From positions 51,465,987 to 51,529,986 of the forward strand of contig NC_092043.1 of the NCBI RefSeq assembly GCF_003086295.3: a stretch of 64,000 nucleotides of DNA, written 5' to 3'. The stretch's first letter is position 1, and every line of letters starts with the position of its first letter. A program made the position numbers and the translations under genes. A model generated the notes under the pieces. It saw only the letters and a program-made list of their open reading frames with translations, did not search any database and was not told where the DNA came from. This document shows positions 1 through 10,295 of this stretch, piece after piece. The DNA comes from Arachis hypogaea. Lineage: Eukaryota > Streptophyta > Magnoliopsida > Fabales > Fabaceae.

Positions 1-309
1 GTAAAGCCCTGTGAACATAAATGACTTGGTTGAAAGAATGATATGTGCGCGTGTAATCACATTCTTTTTAATAAGAGTGGTTTTTGTTGGTATTGAGTTT
101 ACTTAGTTGAACTTAAATGGCAATATTACTTAAATGTGTAACAGATCTGATTTTTAAAATATTATCTTAACCATTTTCTAGACCCTACTACTTAATAAAA
201 ATGCTAACTGCTACTGGTATTTTGGACAAAAAGTCTTCGAACCCAATAAATCAGCCAACGATAAATATTAAAAGAAAATATTTAAAATAAAATAAAAGCA
301 TCTAAAACT

Positions 310-2395
310 AGTTTAAAATGTGCACAACATGAAATTTTTTAGTGTTAATCTCGTGTCTCACACATGAAGTTCTTTAGTCTTATTGTGGAGGACCGGTGGA
401 TTCGCTGCTAACATCACCGTGGACATGTTATCACAGAATATAGTGAGAGCCGTTCGCAGCTTAATCTGCAACTCTTGAAGCAGGTTTTTGATCCACTCGA
501 GCTCAACTTGGCAAGCGGCTAGGTTTCGAAACTATGCCTCCGTTGATGACCTGATAATAGTGAACTATTTTCTGCAAAACCAAAAGACCAAATTAGTTCC
601 TAGATATACACAAAAGCCTGAGACAAATTTTCTATCCTCTAAATTTGTTGACCAGTCTGAATCAGCAAACCCATATAGCCAAAAATTACTGCACTTGTTG
701 AACACCAAGCCAAGAGTTCTGGTACCTTGTAACCATCTAATGAGAAAACAAAAGATGATGTATAAATTGGTTGATATTACAAACCGCAAATGATATGTCT
801 GACCTTGTCACAGTTACATATTACAAAGCTCTTACTATGGAACGAAATAGGGAAGGATCTTCAAATTTCTCTGAGCCAATGGACAAGAGTTAAAGGGAGG
901 AGATTATAGGGGTTGGCATACTAGTGGCAGAACTCATCCCAACCTTAGAAAGTAAATTATCTATATATCTAGATTAAGAAAAATGTAGCTTATTCGGACG
1001 AGTATATTGCACTTGTATACCTAAAAAATAATGTAATTTTCCAAGATCTTTAAGTGAGAACATATTATGCAGTTTGTTAATCATCAATTGAACTTTAATA
1101 GTATCATTTCTAGTGATGATAATATCATCAACATAGCATCATATAAATAATGTAGGTTAGTCCATTCTTAATGATTAAAGAAGTATCTAACTTAGTAGTA
1201 TGAAAACCAAAAGAATGGAGAGTTGAGCTGAGTTTCATAAACTATTCTCTAGGAGCATGTTTAAGACCACAGAGACTTTTATTTAATTTGTGAGTGAAAC
1301 CTAATCCTGACCCCTAACAATTTCACAAAATTCTTTTTTGCCCCTTAACAAAAGCATAATCCCATTGCGACTCCTAACGATTAACTCCGTGAGACCTTCT
1401 GCCTTCTCCATTAATATCTCTGTCTAGAGCTAACAGATTTTATCTATGTAGACCGTTAAGTCAACAATTTAATCAAAAAAATCGTCCTTTTTTTTCTTTT
1501 CTTTTCTCCTTTCCTCCTCTATGCGAATCAGAATGCCACCAGGCCAACTTTCCTCTCTCCTTTTCTTCAACATCATTTTTGGTCACCATCGTCAACATCC
1601 ACTACCATTATCTGTTCTCGCTGTACCAACCCACTGTCATTCTTCTTATTCTTCTACCCACTGCCACCTCCTTTCAATTGAGTAATTTTATCTGTTTAAA
1701 TACTTGAATTTGGTTTGGGATATAGTCTTACGAGTTGTCATTTTCTAGATTTTGATGATTGAGTATAAATATTTAATTAAAGTATCAATTTTTATGTGAA
1801 AGAGTAGTTTGGTGATTATGGGGAGCATTAGTGTTTTAATTTATTCGATATAAGGTTCTCCACTTGAAATGTAGATTTGGGATTTAATAATGTGAAACCA
1901 AATAGAGACAAGGTAAGCTAGTGAGAGAGGGATTGTGAGGATAACGAGAAGAAAAAGAAAGAGAGGGTACCAGTGGTAGCGCTAGGATTGCCGATGGTGA
2001 ACAGAGAAGTAGGGGGAGAGATATGACTTTGTGGTTTTGGTTCGGTCGAAAAAAAGAATAATGATAACAGTGCAGTGGTGCAGCGAAAACAGAGAATGGT
2101 GGTGGATGTTGATGATGATGGTGGCCAAAAATAGTGGAGAGGAGAAAGAAAAATGTAGAGAATGGTGGTAGGTGTTGGTGATGATTAGGGATTAAGTTGG
2201 GGTTATACTCCTCCTAATGACGAAAATTTTGACGGGAATGCCAGAATGTCTAGAAAAAATAATGGATAAGGGTCGTGATGAGATTATATTTTCGTTAAGG
2301 GACTGAAAAGAATTTATGAAATTGTTAGGGGTTGAGGTGAAGTTTCACTCTTTAATTTGCATACAAGGTCTAAAGTCTTGAGACTAATGCATGTA
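310..2395 (-). mobile_element. Decayed Ty1/copia pol remnant (RT and RNase H), interrupted
   Basis: Read on the minus strand, 2351-2395 and then 960-1290 give the copia reverse-transcriptase signature NKSLCGLKHAPRE. The catalytic YVDD is encoded at 1124-1135 and is followed by KDLGKLHYFLGIQV. From about 950 down to 310 the RNase H part follows (EKFEDPSLFRS, GTRTLGLVF, GFADSDWSTNLEDRK, CDNMSTVMLAANP). Several stops and frameshifts make it non-functional. Between the two RT pieces sits the TIR element 1291-2350, and the reading frame resumes across it. No LTRs were identified. Positions 1-309 hold nothing I can name, possibly the decayed 3' end of this element. Confidence 0.85.
1291..2350. mobile_element. 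Non-autonomous TIR element with 9-bp TSD (MULE-like), inserted in the copia RT
   Basis: The direct repeat TTTAATTTG flanks the element at 1282-1290 and 2351-2359. The ends are inverted: left TGAGTGAAACC then CCCCTAACAATTTCA; right, read in reverse, GAGTGAAACTTC then CCCCTAACAATTTCA. The inverted homology continues inward, for example the segment near 1575-1640 matches the reverse of about 2070-2145, so the arms are roughly 300 bp and the structure is foldback-like. The 9-bp duplication and long arms fit Mutator-like elements. No ORF of note lies inside. Confidence 0.8.
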
Positions 2396-3661
2396 AATTT
2401 TTTAATATAAATCACCATTTAAAAAAATGTTATTAAAATCAAATTGTCTTAAAATTTAGTTTTAAGACAAAACTATATATAGTTAGAATAAGTTTTACAG
2501 CACGTGGTTGACCTTATGAATCAGTTAAATACTCTTTGAAATTCAAAATTAGGGGTGTTCATGGTACGGCCCGACTCGGTTCCGAACATTTTAGAGGTTA
2601 ATTTGGTGTGATTTCATCGGGTTTAGAAACAGATAAGGGTCTTAAAAATAAACTCGGTCATTATTTCGGGTCGGGTCCGGGTCAAGGCGAACCCGACTTC
2701 ACCCGACCCATGTGCGCCCTAAGGGAACTAAAAAAAATATATATGTTTTAAATAAATTTCAATAGGTTTAATTACTTTGCAGGTCCCTATAGTTTCACCG
2801 AATTTTCAATTAGGTTCCTATACTTTTTTTCTTTTCAATTGGGTCCCTGTACCTTATTTTTTTTCAATTAAGTCCCTGCCGTCAGTGTACTATTTGAGAT
2901 AACAGAATATTCTTCATAAAAAAGAAATATTCTTGGCAATTAGCTGTAGAGGCTTGGTGAAGTAATCTGAATTTTTCCCTAATACCCAAATAACCCCTCG
3001 CATTTCATTCCTAAGAAAAAAAGAAACCCTAAGTTTCTCTTGTCTTCTCCGTCTCCTGCCTCCGTCGACGGCATGTGTGTCTGCCATCGACTGCAACAGA
3101 CGGTTGCCGGTGTCCCCTCCGTCACCTTCTCTCTGCGCTGGGCCGTTGTGCGTTGTTGTTGTCAGAGGTCTTCTCCACGGTTTGTCCGGCCAAGGCGTCT
3201 TCGTTCCGTTGCGGTGAAGGCCCTCGCCTGGAGTCACCATGCCGCACGTTGCCGAGCCTCTGACCACGCTTCTGCTCCATCTCCCTGCAGTCGAAGTTTC
3301 GGCAAGTAAGTGACAAAGAAAAAAACCTATTTTTTCAGTATTAAAAGTTGATATTTATGTTATTTTTTAAAAAAAAATATGGCATTGTTTGACTGTTGTT
3401 GCTGTGATGGTGGTGCTTTAAATAGATTCTACTTCTATTTTTATTAAATGGATTTTGCTTTCAATGGGAGATTTGTGAAAGTGTAATGTATGCTGATGGT
3501 TTCAACTTATGAAAGTTTGAACCTTTTTTTCAAATTATGTGATTGAATGGAGGTACTATGGCATTGAATGATGAATTTTGTTTATTCTTGAATGTTGATT
3601 GTTGTGGCTGTGCTGATGTTGCTTTAAATGGATTATGTTTCTGTTTTTAATACCTGTAGGG

Positions 3662-4342
3662 ATGAGGGACTCAGATTTTACCATAGACATACACCATGGT
3701 GGCAAGTTTCATGATTTAGGAAACGGGCTAGAATATTTGGGGGGAAAGGTGTTGGAAGATATGCATTATGAACTCGATGAATGGAGTTTGCAAGAAATAG
3801 TTAGTAAGTTGCAAAAGTTAGGGTACAAAGGGAATGCCAGGATCTGATACTGTGAACCAGGCTGTCAATTGAGCTCGGGTCTCAGAGAGTTGATGAGTGA
3901 TGGAGATGCCATGAGAATGGGTAGGTTATTAGTGTCGCAAACTGTTAAGCATTGCTCGGTGTATGTTGTTGATGGTTGTAGGGAAGGTAACGGTGTTGAG
4001 ATATGTTCGAATGATAAGGACTATGTGCCAACTGAAGCTGATTACAATGAGAGTGGTTTCGTAGAAGTAGAGGTTGAATGTGAATCAGAAGCGTCTAGTG
4101 AGGAGGATGGATTTGATGACAGTGCAGACGATGGAGACCACGAGGATCATTTTGGGTTTGACGTTGAAGATGGAAATGATGGTGGAGTTGGAAATGCTTT
4201 TGGGGGATTTGATGGCCCTTTAAATGAACATGACAATGCTCAAACTGGTAGTGTTGATGCTGCTGTGAATGACGCCACCGTTAGGGATGATGTTGAGGTC
4301 AGAGAGATTTTCGAGAGTTATGAACTTATAAATAGATTATAA
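3662..4342 (+). pseudogene. MULE transposase N-terminal part (PB1-like domain and acidic linker), one in-frame stop
   Basis: This piece resembles the N-terminal region that precedes the DDE core in plant MuDR-type transposases. It starts at MRDSDFTIDIHHGGKF just after an intron-like acceptor (CCTGTAG). The segments FHDLGNGLEYLGGKV, WSLQEIVSKLQKLGY and GDAMRMGRLLVSQTVKHCSVYVV follow the family's order. Codon 62 is TGA (3845-3847) where the family has Trp, which fits a TGG-to-TGA change. After it the frame stays open to 4342 through an Asp/Glu-rich stretch. The zinc-finger and DDE regions that should follow are missing. It belongs to the MULE at 2765-6720 and is almost certainly inactive. Confidence 0.75.
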
Positions 4343-4449
4343 ATCTCTCTTGTAAATAGACTATAAGATGATTATCAATTGATTATGCTGTGTTATAAAT
4401 CTCTCTTGTAAATGGATTATAAATTCATTGAAAAAAGAGCTGAATATCC

Positions 4450-5313
4450 ATGTTGCAATCTGCTGTTTACCTGATTTCAGAACCTGGTCTTGCTGCTGCC
4501 GCCAACGGAGAAGATCTGAATGCTGCTGACATTGTGCCTACTGTTGCGCCTGCTGCTGCTGCTGCTGCTAATCTTGCAGCTGCTGTTGACACTGATCCTG
4601 CTGTCGACAACAGATCCGATGTGAATATCTGTAGATCTGAGCGAATAAGGAAAACATGGGTAGCAGGGGAAGAGGAAGGGGCAGGGGAAGAGGAAGGGGC
4701 AGGGGAAGGGGTAGAGGAAGGGGTACAGCTGCATCTTCACAACCACTCCCCACCACACCTGCATCTTCCCAATAGCTACTGTTGCGCCTGCTGCTGCTGC
4801 TGCTGATCTTGCAGCTGCTGTTGACACTGATCCTGCTGCCGACAACAGATCCGATGTGAATATCTGTAGATCTAAGCGAATAAGAGAAACATGGGTAGCA
4901 GGGGAAGAGGAAGGGGCAGGGGAAGGGGTAGAGGAAGGGGTACAGCTGCATCTTCACAACCACTCCCCACCACACCTGCATCTTCCCAATAGCTACCCAC
5001 CACACCTGCTGTTGCTGCCTCTACTCAACCACCTCCTATACTTGCAACTTCAGCTTCTCAGGCTCCAACCACATCCACCGGTGCAGTGGCTCTAACCACA
5101 GCCACCTCACAACAAGCCTTACCTCTTGAAGGGCCAGCCTCCCAGCCTCTCCTAGCTGTGGCAAGTGCAAAATCTCACCAAGCACCTAGAGCATCTTCTC
5201 AACCTTTACCAAAGACAAAGGTGTTTGGTGTGAGGAGAAGTTGGCGGCTGAAGTTAGGAGTGATGAAGCAAAAAGGGGCACCTAGTCTATATATAGACCT
5301 AAGTGATGACTGA
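4450..5313 (+). pseudogene. MULE transposase C-terminal low-complexity tail
   Basis: One frame encodes an RG-rich run (MGSRGRGRGRGRG..., about 4656-4730, repeated near 4891-4945) followed by Ser/Thr/Pro/Gln-rich sequence. Another frame, open from 5086 to 5313, ends in TKVFGVRRSWRLKLGVMKQ and SLYIDLSDD. Both are typical of the C-terminal tails of legume MuDR-type proteins. Stops and a tandem duplication break the reading frame. It is the 3' remnant of the same gene as 3662-4342. The 100 bases between them carry two copies of a TTATAAATCTCTCTTGTAAAT motif (about 4336-4425). Confidence 0.6.
4538..4993 (+). repeat. Direct tandem duplication, period 238 bp
   Basis: The segment starting CTACTGTTGCGCCTGCTGCT at 4538 recurs from 4776. 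Each copy carries GTTGACACTGATCCTGCTG, GATCCGATGTGAATATCTG and the purine-rich RG-coding run, and ends in CATCTTCCCAATAG. The second copy is about 20 bp shorter, mainly in the RG-coding run. It lies inside the MULE C-terminal remnant. Confidence 0.85.
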
Positions 5314-5784
5314 AGTCTCTTTATATTTATAGTTAGGGTTGTTGGGATTGCTGTTAAATAGTATATTTTGTGATGAATTGTGTCTATGTGGCCACTGTTT
5401 ATTATGTGGATAGGACCACTATTTTGATATTTTGTAATCAGGTTGGACCACTTTTAATTGTTGCACTTCTTGGATCTTTATTTTGGATTAGCTATATGTG
5501 GTATATTATATGACCACTTATGTTATGATATTTTGTGTAAGTATGGTTTATAAGAACACTTAATGAAAATATATGTAGCATATTTTCTGGCCACTTCTTG
5601 CTGCAAGTTGTTGTCACTTGTGAAAATTTAAATATTCACATTGATAAAATTGCTTCCCAACTATCATTTGTTATACACAAAAAATACATCAAAGTGCAAA
5701 ATTGATTTAAACTAAACATAATTAACTTTAATTGGATTGAAGCTATACAATCTCTTATATTACAACTTCATAGTACAGATAACT

Positions 5785-6492
5785 CTAAACTCTTGCAAAC
5801 CACATTCTAATTATTAAGATTAGCAAAAACATAAATAGCATATATTGCATTTTACATTGAATTTTCATATTGTCATCCAACCTCCCAACTTGTTCTTGAA
5901 GAATATTCAACTCATCACATAATCTACCCACACAAGTATCTATTTCTTTGGCTTCAACAATTAATCTCTCCATCTCCATGTTTAGCCTCTCTATCTTTCT
6001 TTCTTGTGCATCCAATTTCAACATTTCAGCTTCCAACTTAGCAGAATTTTGTGTTCCAACAACTCCAACAGCAGCAGCAGCAGACACGTTACTTCTTGCA
6101 CCAACTTCATCAACCCACTCAAAAAATTTGCATCTTCTGTTAGGACAAGAAATAAATCTTCTATTAGGATTCTTTGTTGTTCCTGAAATTTGAAGACTCA
6201 GAGTGTCACCACAAAAACAGTGAACCCGCCTTTCTTTTTCCTTTGGACACCCATTCTTTGCACCGTCATCAACCTCAATCCAATCAAAATCATCAATCCA
6301 CTCAAAAAAGTTGCATTTTAGTATCTTCCCACAAGTAACATACCTCCTACCATGGTCAGAAACGGTTGAGGAACAGTGGACGGTTACTGCCTATCCACAG
6401 AAACACAGGTGTCTTCTTTCCTTCGAGTACGAGCTCCTAGAAACACAGCTTTCTGAAGAGAGAATGAATGAGGTTTCTTGACTATGAGCCAT
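5785..6492 (-). pseudogene. Double GRF-type zinc-finger protein with C-terminal TM segment, one in-frame stop
   Basis: The minus-strand frame runs from an ATG at 6492-6490 to a stop at 5785, 236 codons, broken only by TAG at codon 34 (6393-6391). It begins MAHSQETSFILSS, then a CFCG motif. The first GRF finger follows (HCSSTVSDHGRRYVTC and CNFFEWID), then the second (VHCFCGDTLSLQ, TTKNPNRRFISC, CKFFEWVDE). After that come an Ala-rich linker, a coiled coil (about residues 145-205) and a hydrophobic C-terminus (YMLFMFLLILIIRMWF). This architecture is common in plants and often travels inside MULEs. It converges on the transposase remnant within the same TIRs. A translated length of 235 residues is normal for the type. 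The nonsense codon marks it as a recent pseudogene unless it is read through or spliced out. Confidence 0.75.
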
Positions 6493-7112
6493 AAATTTGG
6501 AGAAGAAGAGAAACCTCAAAACTGCAACGAGAGTGTTTATAGGGAGAAGTCAGGGGTAAATATGTCATTCCACAGCTCACTAACATTTTTTTAATGTCAA
6601 ACATTAACAGGGACTTAATTGAAAAAAAAAAGGTATAAGGACCAATTGAAAAGAAAAAAAAGTATAGGGACCTAATTGAAAATTCGGTGAAACTATAGGG
6701 ACCTACAGAGTAATTAAACAATTTCAATATTATGTTATATTGATTATAAGCTTATTGTTTTATTTTTAATCACACTTGTTGAATTAGAAAATAAATCAAA
6801 GAAGCATCAAATTAGAATTTAGAGATAAATTCAAGTTCAAATATGGATATCAACTTTTCGGTAACAATTTTTTTTTTATAAATAAGGGCATCATAAATAA
6901 GTTTCTTTATACATAAATTTCTTTATAAATTATTGTTAAAACTTTAAAGACTCGATTTTCATCCGATTTGGACTGGTATAATTGTGGCTCGAAAATGTTT
7001 AGATTTCATCAGATCTAAAATTGGGTTAAGATCTAAAAAATAGATCCAATATATATTTAAAACCGATCTGAATCAGAACAAATTCAATTTCACCCAACCC
7101 ATAAACATCCAT

Positions 7113-7889
7113 ATTCAAAACCATGTGACTGATGGAACCCTTTTGCAGCAAGTCTAACTTTAAACCTTTGAATACTATTATTAGAATTTTTTTTTTTCAT
7201 AGCAACTATTCTTGATCTTTGTGTATTTGCTATCCTTTACACAATCCATCTAATACATGACCAAGCTTAACACATCATATAGAACAGACAAATATTTTTG
7301 GGTAATTAATATTATGGATTCATCAAGATTTTTCCACAACTACAAGATTTTTGGGTCATTAATATAAAATAGGAACATAAACTATTGAACATTTTTTACA
7401 CTATGAAATTACTATTGAGAGTAACATTAATAATGACTATAAACATATAAACCATGTAACTGGTGTACCATTGTTTCAATTCAGAACCCTACAAATATAT
7501 ATATATATACTCTTTCCACACTAAAGAACTGGCTGACGGCGGCGGATAGAGAGGGATGACTGATGGCTAATGGTGGGCGGATAAAATATAAATGTGGTAT
7601 TGGGAGGAAGAAAAAGAAGGGAGAAGGATCAAAATATTCGAAAAAGAAAATAGAAATAATTTGGTTTATTTGTTTATTTCGCGCTTAATCTTGCATATTC
7701 ACTGTGTTTTCGTGTAAGGAATCAAATAATAGAGCATGTGTCTAAGCATTTCCCGGTCATCAGGTCATACCGTCATACTAATTGATGAGAAGTACCTTTT
7801 CTTTATCCAACTTTGCTTTTTTTTTTTTAATTTTATTTTTATTTTTATATTCATAATAATATTTTTTTGAGAAATGCTATAGTAAAAAG
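7113..7889. other. Intergenic DNA without recognised gene
   Basis: AT-rich sequence containing the hAT right TSD (7113-7120) and a short TA run near 7494-7510. No ORF, tRNA or TIR element was recognised. Confidence 0.6.
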
Positions 7890-10262
7890 TGTTTTTCAAT
7901 AAAAGTATTTTCAGAACACATTATGAGTCCACACAATTAAAACCATTTATGTCTAAGTTGATTTCGGACTCTCAATCTAATTTCATCCCTAGAAGAATTA
8001 GTGTAAACAATGGCATTATTATTCAGAAAGTAGTTCATTCTACAAGAAGCAAGAAAGGAAAAAGAGACATGATTATTAAAGTAATCTCAAAAAAGCTTAC
8101 GACAAACTTAAATGAAGTTTTATTCTTGATTCGCTAAAAGATGCAAACTTCCCCCTCCCCCGCGCAGATCATTAGCCTCATCGGATGCTACATATCTACT
8201 TCTTCCATTTATGTTCTTTGGAATGGTTTTTTTTGGAGGCGGCTTTCAACCCATTGCGAAGAATTTGTTAGGGAGATTCTCTATGCCCTTATTTATTTGT
8301 TATTTACATTCAAAGATTGTCTTAGTAAATTAAAAAGCTTATTAATGATAACAAGTGGAAACTTATTAGCTTTTTAAAAATGGTCCTAATTTGACTCACT
8401 TATATTTTGCGGATGATCTGATTCTTTTTTCTAAAGTAGACAACACTCAAGTTAAGGTGATCAAGGAGGCTCTTGAAAACCTTTTGTAGAAGTTATAGTC
8501 AAAGCATACGTTATGGCAAATCTTGTGCATTTTTCTCCAACAACATCCATCATTCGATCAAGAATGAGTTGAGTATCAACCTGAAAATTTTCCTAACTTC
8601 TAATTTGGGGAAATATCTAGGTGTCTCTCATTCATGATCACTATAGCCAACATCAGTTCCACTTTATCCTGGATAGAATGATGAAGAAACTGAATAGTTG
8701 GAACAACAATACCCTCTCTCGTCGGAATATGTACCTTGGCGCACTCTTCTTTCTTATATTCTTAGTTATGCTATGCAAATTATGAAAATTTCGGTGGCTT
8801 TTTTCTTATGAATCTTGCTTGGGGACTTATTAATAATAAAAAGACTCTTTGGGTTAGGGTACTTCGAAGTAAGTATGGATGTGAAGAAGATTCTATCCTT
8901 AAAGTCAGATAAAAAAACTAGCAGCTCTAATGCTTAATTGTGAAGGTTTGGAATGATTTCAAAGCCCATCTTATTTGGCGTATTGGCAAAGGAAATGAGG
9001 TTGCCTTTTGGGCTGATCACTGGATTTCGAGTATTCCTAAGCTTAGTGATTTAGCATTAGATGACATTCACCTCTTATTAAATGATAAGGTAGCAGATTA
9101 TGCTAATTCGGATGACAATTGGAGATCTAATATTTTCAACGAGATTCTACTTGGTGATATTGTTAACATGATGAGAATTATCAAAACCCCCAAAGGGAGC
9201 TAGGAGAAGATGTTGTTTATTGGCTTCCCTCTTCTACATCAAGCTAGCCACCAACCTAGTTCTAATTCTAGTTTCTCTTTTACCAAGGTCTGGAAGCTAT
9301 AATTTCCTCAAAGACTAGGAGCCATCATTTGGCTGCTTGCTTAAAATGCTGTTTTGACTAATGAAAATAGAGCGAAAAAGAGACTTATCGACGTTGCTGA
9401 TTGCCCCAGATGTCAGAACTCCACTAAAACCTTGCTCTATGTTATGCATGACTGTCCCTTCATCAGCAAAATTTGGAAAGAAAATCTTTGGAGTCTTCGC
9501 AAGAGAAATAATGGAACTAGTTGGCTTTTTCTTTTTATTACTAACTGTAACTTCTAACAAACTCACTCCAATCTAGACAGTTTGTTCAATCGAGCTACTT
9601 ACCTGACTAGGAATTACGAAGACTCGAAGAGTGTCTCTATATTTTGAAAGCAGGTCGTGCAACGATTAGCACGAAAGAGAGGATTTCATTGGATGGGAAC
9701 CCCCTTAGGGACTGGTCCAAGTTGAACGTTGATGGATTTGTCTCCCTTCCGTCGAGTGCGACAAGCTGTGGTGGTCTGATCCGTGATAACCAGGGTAGGG
9801 TCACTGCGGGGTTCATGCTAAATCTGGAAAAATGCTCGATTACCTTGGCCGAAATTTGAGGGTAGTATGTGGCCATTAAATTAGCTTTCGATTTGGTATT
9901 AAAAAACTCTTAGTTGAAACGAACTCTCTCTGTGTTTTTTGTTTTGTGCAGAACCAGTCTTGTGAGCGAGGTGCGAGCTCCTCCTTGCTTCCAGCCTTCA
10001 AAGTGCTCCTTGCTCAATCTCGGGATGTCCGCATAGCTCACATCTGTAGATAAAGAAATGTCTGTGCTGATTTACTCGCTAAGAAGGCACAGTCGCTGCC
10101 GATTGGTCTCTCTTGCTTCTCATCCCCTCCAGCTTTTCTCTCTGTTGCTCTCATGGCAGATGCTGCTGGAGTCAAGCTCCCTAGGATGATTCTTCTATAA
10201 TTTTTGCTTTGCTTTTGGACAGTTGGTCCCGTTGCATATAAAAAAAAAAAAAATAATAAAAA
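7890..10262 (+). mobile_element. 5'-truncated L1-type LINE, degenerate
   Basis: Plus-strand fragments follow plant L1 ORF2 order. First comes reverse transcriptase (SQSNFIPRRISVNNGIIIQ, HSTRSKKGKRDM). The catalytic box FADDLILFS lies near 8402-8430. Then come the connection region (WRIGKGNEVAFWADHWI, 8970-9030), a zinc-binding zf-RVT type segment (DCPRCQNSTKTLLYVMHDCP, about 9396-9455) and an RNase H domain (LNVDGFVSLPSS, CGGLIRDNQGRVTAGF, 9720-9860). It ends in a poly(A)-like tract near 10230-10262. Frequent stops and shifts mean it is dead. The 5' boundary is approximate. Confidence 0.85.
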
Positions 10263-10295
10263 ATTAAGAAATATCCAGAGCCAACGTGTCGAAGA

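Larger units (their letters stand above)
2765..6720. mobile_element. Mutator-like element (MULE), internally deleted, 3.96 kb
   Basis: The exact 9-bp TSD ATTTCAATA lies at 2756-2764 and 6721-6729. The terminal inverted repeats are about 110-120 bp: left GGTTTAATTACTTTGCAGG then TCCCTATAGTTTCACCGAA; right in reverse TGTTTAATTACTCTGTAGG then the same. Inside are a plus-strand MURA-like transposase gene reduced to N- and C-terminal parts, and a convergent minus-strand GRF zinc-finger gene. The region 2881-3650 (about 770 bp) holds 5'-UTR-like sequence and an intron of the plus-strand gene, and 5314-5784 is AT-rich intergenic DNA between the two genes. The catalytic DDE segment is absent, so the element is non-autonomous. 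Confidence 0.88.
2549..7112. mobile_element. hAT-type non-autonomous element split by a MULE
   Basis: The 8-bp direct repeat ATTCAAAA lies at 2541-2548 and 7113-7120. The ends are imperfect inverted repeats: left TTAGGGGTGTTCATGG, right in reverse ATGGATGTTTATGGGT. The 'GGGGTGTTCATGG' terminus with an 8-bp TSD is the pattern of a widespread plant hAT MITE. Removing the nested MULE and its TSD leaves about 600 bp of AT-rich non-coding DNA with GGGTCGGGT-like subterminal motifs. Confidence 0.75.

Noticed and set aside
3040..3309. Overlapping Cys/Ser/Arg-rich ORFs in both strands
   Set aside because: GC-rich 5'-UTR-like part of the MULE. No frame shows domain similarity and a splice acceptor follows before the real coding part.
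4477..5005. Minus-strand Pro/Phe- and Ser-rich ORFs
   Set aside because: Shadows of the tandemly duplicated RG/Ala-rich MULE tail on the plus strand.
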